Source: Blastomyces gilchristii SLH14081 (taxonomy: Eukaryota > Ascomycota > Eurotiomycetes > Onygenales > Ajellomycetaceae). From it: a DNA stretch of 64,000 bases. Within the stretch, counting starts at the first letter, position 1, and each line of letters opens with the position of its first letter. Position numbers and translations under genes: made by a program. The stretch is from the NCBI RefSeq assembly GCF_000003855.2, contig NW_003101681.1:1991893-2055892 (forward strand). The letters are read 5' to 3'. Below, one piece after another: positions 60,000 through 64,000 of this stretch. The notes under the pieces are model-generated. The model saw only the letters and a list, made by a program, of their open reading frames with translations. It ran no database searches and was not told the DNA's origin.

Positions 60000-62900
60000 G
60001 CTGCAAACACCTGAATAATCATCTGTGAGCACTTATTCTTACATTTCAAGCTCAGTCAGTCAGCAACCACCTGTTATAACTGAAAGAACTAGAAACTTAT
60101 ATACTTTAATCTCTGTGAACTCTACTGCAGACACTCAGAAGCAGTCATCTGAATTATAAATAATCTCTATAAAAGAAGTCTTAGAGAACTTATTAATCAC
60201 TTATAAAATATTATTCTCTATATCTGTGACAGAGAAACTCTCTGAATTCATAAATAAATCAATCTCAGTGAAGAACATTCTTGAGTATCTCTTATAAAAC
60301 TAAGCTATTTTTCTACAAGAAATGCTTACTGTCTGTAAATATTCTCAAACTAAGTCTCTAGACATGATCTTCAGAGATATCTACAAACTGAAAAGAAACT
60401 TTCTTAAGCTGTGATTACTTAAGACTACTTATCAAATCACAATTTATAAAAGCTTTTACAAGTTTGTATTTAAAATTGACTTACAAGCTCCACTGTGTAA
60501 TATGAAAAATAGAGAAGCTGTTATCTATATAATAACAGATCTCTACTACACTGAAGTTAAGAACTGACTGAATCATCTAGAGAATGATTATAAGAGATTC
60601 TGCTGATCTGTTCTCAAGATCTATTTAGAGAATAAGTTAAAAGACTCTGTGAGCTGAACAGAGAACATCTGAGTCATGATTATTAATATTAGAAAAAGAG
60701 ATGAGAAATCTGATAAAGACTACTCACAGTACTTCATAGAATTATAGTATAAATTAAGATCTGTTAAAACAGAATTCTGAAACAAGACCTGAATAATGAT
60801 ATTTATAAAGAGACTGAATAAAGATATGCAGAATAAGCTTATTAAGTAAGACTCTAAGTTCTTGACTCTGAAGAAACTGATAACTCTTATTCATCACTTA
60901 CAGATCACTGTGAAAGTCACAGATTTATAAAGAGTGAATTATTAACTAGTTCTGTGAGAGTCAGAACAACAGAGAACAGATTTATCAGAGAAAGATAATA
61001 AGATATAGAGAGATTCACACCTGACTACTGAGCAGAGAGAGAGAGCTTTACAAGCTCTTATAAACAGAGTGTATAATAGAGAGATTAAGAAAAAGAGACT
61101 CTGCTTCATCTGTTTAAAATCAGAACATCTTCACACAAACTATTCAGATAAATTAAAATAGAAATTTAAAGAGTCATAGACAGAGTCAGTAACAGTCTTC
61201 TTAAGAGTCTTAAAGCTGACATCTGAATCTGTTACTTCTCTGATAAAAATACTTACTCACAGAGAGAGATTATACTGTAATACTACTACTCTATAAGTAT
61301 GAGAAGTATTGTTAAACTCAGAATCTCAGGTCACTGTAGTGTCTCTAAAGCTCACAGAGTGAATAAACTGAGTGATGAAAACTGGAAATCTACTCTTATA
61401 ACAAGCAGAATACAAGAACTCAGATCTGAGAACTGAGAAACTTATAAGAGTCATCTTTAAATTACAAGATCTCTTCAGAATCTAAAGAAGATTTGTAGAA
61501 ACTGTGATTATTATAGACATCACAGATGATATATACTTAAGACTTACATGACTTCAAAGACATAATCTGCACATAGCTGTCTGTGAGTCAGGTTTATACT
61601 TTCAATCAGTATTGATAGACTCACTTACAGAGATGGAATCAGTTGATGCTGTAAAGTTGATTAGAGAAGATAAGCTCATCTATATAATAACTTTACAAAT
61701 GTCTGAGAACTTTGCAGTTATAAAAACTGAGCTCAGATATTAGAGAAATATCAAGATCTCACAGAGATGTTCAGCTTAGTAAAGACAGCTGAGCTTTCTT
61801 CTCACTGTGAGAAGAATAGAAACTCTTCTGAGAATTAATCTATAAGCTCTCTTATCATGAGACAGAGATCTTACAGATCTATGTGAAGAAGAATCTGAAG
61901 AATAACTTTATCTGATCTTCACAGATCTCTGCAGAAGCCTCTGTGATATTTATAAAGAAAAAGAATAAAGATCTCAGATTGTGTGTAGACTACTGTGATC
62001 TGAACTTCAAGATAATAAAGAGTTACTACTCTCTATCTCTGATTAAGAATGTGATTAACTGTCTCACAGAAGCTGTTATATTCATATAACTAAATATGAT
62101 TAATATATATATATAACTATGAATACAGTCTGAAGATGAATAAAAGACTGTCTTTAGAACTGCACTGAAATTGTTTAAATATCTAGTGATATCTTTTGAT
62201 CTGACTAATATCTCTGCAGTATTTCAGTCTTTCATTAATAAAACACTTCATATATATCTGAATGTCTTCATAATAATATATCTGAATAATGTGATGATGT
62301 ACTCTGTGAAGAAGAAAGAACATACTGAGTATATATAAAGTGTGTTAAAGGTCTTGAATGAGGCAGAACTGTATATTAAGCTTATGAAGTATAACTTCAG
62401 TGTCTGTTGAATTAATTTCCTAGAATATATAATTATCATAGATGATATTCAAATGAAATCTTTGTAAATTGAGACTATTCTATCATAACTGAAGTTAACT
62501 AGTATTCATGAGATTCAGATCTTTCTGAGCTTTGTGAATTTCTATAGACAGTTTATCTTTATATTTATAAGAATCTTCTTAACTCTTACAGACATACTGA
62601 AGAGTGAAAATAAGAAGAAGTTATTTCATGAATAGAGAATAAAAAGATTATTGAGAAGAGAGAACTGTAAGAACTTTCTTATCTCAGAAGCTCACAGAGT
62701 CTTTATAAGGTTGAAACAGGTATTTACAGACACAGTGATGCTGTTTCACTTTGATCTCTTACTTCTAATTAGATTGAAGACAGATGTCTTCTTCTTTATA
62801 ATTTCAGAAATAGTCTTGTAACTACAGTCAAATGAGAACTGAGTTTCAGTGATCTTTTTCTCATAGAAGATGCAATCTGTGAAGATCAACTATGACATTT

Positions 62901-63242
62901 ATAATCAGAAGCTTCTTATAATAGTGAAATTCTTCTATCACTGATGTCACTACTTTGAAAGTCTTGTAATAGTGATTACTGTTAGAACTGATCATGATAG
63001 CTTACAATAGTTTACTTCAATCAAGAAACTCTTGTAACAGCAGGTTCACTGAGCTCAGAGACTGAGTGAGTTCTGATTCAAGATAGAATATATCAAGAAA
63101 ACTAAGAACTCAGTGAACAGACTCTTTCACAGATCAGACTATATTAAGAAGATCAGAACAACAGATACAGAGAAGCTAGAGAAGATAGAAAAGCTTTACA
63201 GAATGCTTAAACTAAGTGTTATGAAGAGATTGACTGAAGAGT
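60000..63242 (+). pseudogene. Mutated gag-pol (5' part) of the third gypsy element
   Basis: A zinc knuckle lies at 61,102-61,143 (CFICLKSEHLHTNY), whose last Cys has become Tyr by a G-to-A change. RT lies at about 61,950-62,560, with YLNNV at 62,279-62,293 in place of YLDDV and a good match to the LYIKLMKYNFSV and EIQIFLSFVNFYRQF motifs. RNase H (62,750-63,170) has NYDIYNQKLLIIV and RTDHDSLQ. Many stops, mostly TGA. It continues after the inserted element at 63,747. Confidence 0.82.
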
Positions 63243-63746
63243 AGACTGACTGTGTGACCGTGTCTGAGACCAGGACCAGATTTTTTAATAGTCTCATTAC
63301 CAATTCGACTGATCTCATTACACGGTTTTAACATTAGATAGTAGTCTCATACTGTTCCAGTGAGACTTACTGTCTACTCTTGTCACATTTTTCAAATGAG
63401 ACCATGATTTCCACTTCTCAATTTAAATTATTTTTATTGCTTTAAATGACTTTAAATCTCATTTGAGCGTTATCAAAAAGTGTTACTTTTTAAAAAATTA
63501 AAAATAGTCTAAATAAAACCTTAAAATGTCTAAAAATAGTAACTTTATGCCAAGAATATGACTAAATGGGATCAAATGAGACCACTTTCTCATTTTTTTC
63601 AAGTCATGGTTCCATTTTAAGATCTAATATATAGTCACTTTACATGTTTTTTTGATAGCCAGTCCCAGCGGGATTCATGCCAAGAAATGTATGAGACCAG
63701 ACCAAATGAGACCAAACGTGAAATTCATGGTCCCGGCGGCCAGTAT
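63243..63746 (+). mobile_element. 504-bp DNA element, copy 2, intact and little mutated
   Basis: It is flanked by a perfect 10-bp duplication ACTGAAGAGT (63,233-63,242 and 63,747-63,756). The ends are AGACTGACTGTGTGACCGTG and, inverted, ATACTGGCCGCCGGGACCATG: imperfect terminal repeats. Inside are many GAGACC/GGTCTC motifs, including CAAATGAGACC at 63,393, 63,573 and near 63,703, possible transposase-binding repeats. No coding capacity. It keeps CC, GG and CG where copy 1 has lost them. It lies inside the pol gene of the third gypsy element. Mutator-like non-autonomous origin is inferred from the 10-bp duplication. Confidence 0.88.
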
Positions 63747-64000
63747 ACTGAAGAGTCTCTTAATTCTCTGTGAGAGAAGAGAGAGAAGAGAGAGAAGAAG
63801 TCTGTACAACTACTTTCTATAACACTGAGAGTCAACACTCTGAGAATCTTTATAAGAATTCTTGAAGAGAGTATCTGTAATTTAAAGAGTTTACAGGCTT
63901 TGAGAAGTACTGTGAAAGATCTGATGTAAGAAGAAACAGAGTATAAGTCTTTATAAGATCTTCTATTCAGATTGTCTGAACTGTAACTGAAGAATGAATA

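Larger units (their letters stand above)
59786..64000 (+). mobile_element. Third gypsy-type LTR retrotransposon (runs off window)
   Basis: It begins TGTAAGAAATCCCGCTCCTCGCG at the point where B2 gag sequence stops. Gag, zinc knuckle, RT and RNase H follow in order on the plus strand. The LTR shows no similarity to those of families A or B. The LTR end (near 60,000) and the 3' half are not defined because the second LTR is outside the window. It is interrupted by the 504-bp element copy 2. Confidence 0.78.

Noticed and set aside
1..64000. tRNA, rRNA and telomere repeats
   Set aside because: No cloverleaf-type sequence, rRNA segment or TTAGGG array was noticed by eye; a covariance-model scan would be needed to exclude a tRNA.

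Overview
This window looks like nuclear DNA of a filamentous ascomycete. Genes have short GT-AG introns (mostly 53-160 nt) with CTRAY-type branch sites, promoters are CT-rich, and a gene-bearing half (about 1-34,650) meets a very AT-rich, repeat-only half (about 34,670-64,000). Two-speed genomes of this kind are known in Onygenales such as Blastomyces and Emmonsia; that placement is inference.

Left half. A UBA/UIM ubiquitin-protease-like gene (minus strand, cut by the window start) diverges from a SET-domain methyltransferase gene. Next comes a seven-exon acyl-CoA synthetase whose last intron is 1.4 kb. About 8 kb of gene-poor, microsatellite-rich DNA follows, holding an inverted-repeat element interrupted by a 115-base N gap. 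Then come a Sat4/Hal4-like kinase, another 5 kb without a clear gene, a CCDC97/DUF2052 gene that diverges from a membrane-anchored spermidine-synthase-like gene, and a Tyr-phosphatase-like gene. These are ordinary housekeeping or regulatory genes with no sign of a shared cluster.

Right half. This is a nest of transposons. It holds two copies of gypsy family A (A1 plus strand, 35,890-43,539; A2 minus strand, 50,494-58,786), two members of gypsy family B (B1 minus strand, 44,080-49,825; B2 plus strand, split by later insertions), the start of a third gypsy element (from 59,786, running off the end), a LINE-like fragment, and two copies of a 504-bp non-autonomous DNA element with 10-bp target duplications. 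LTR pairs, target duplications and interrupted elements give an order of insertion at least four layers deep. All pol genes are destroyed by C-to-T/G-to-A changes.

Most notable points: (1) the two LTRs of A1 differ at 15 sites, all transitions, 14 of them in CpG or CpC and only one in CpA, which is not the classical CpA-directed RIP pattern; (2) family A carries an antisense gene between pol and the 3' LTR, with a cysteine-rich domain and a 55-nt intron whose splice sites are kept in both copies; (3) the 504-bp element is dated by its nesting and by its mutation load; (4) the UBA/UIM protein has a ubiquitin-protease fold but no recognisable catalytic cysteine box.
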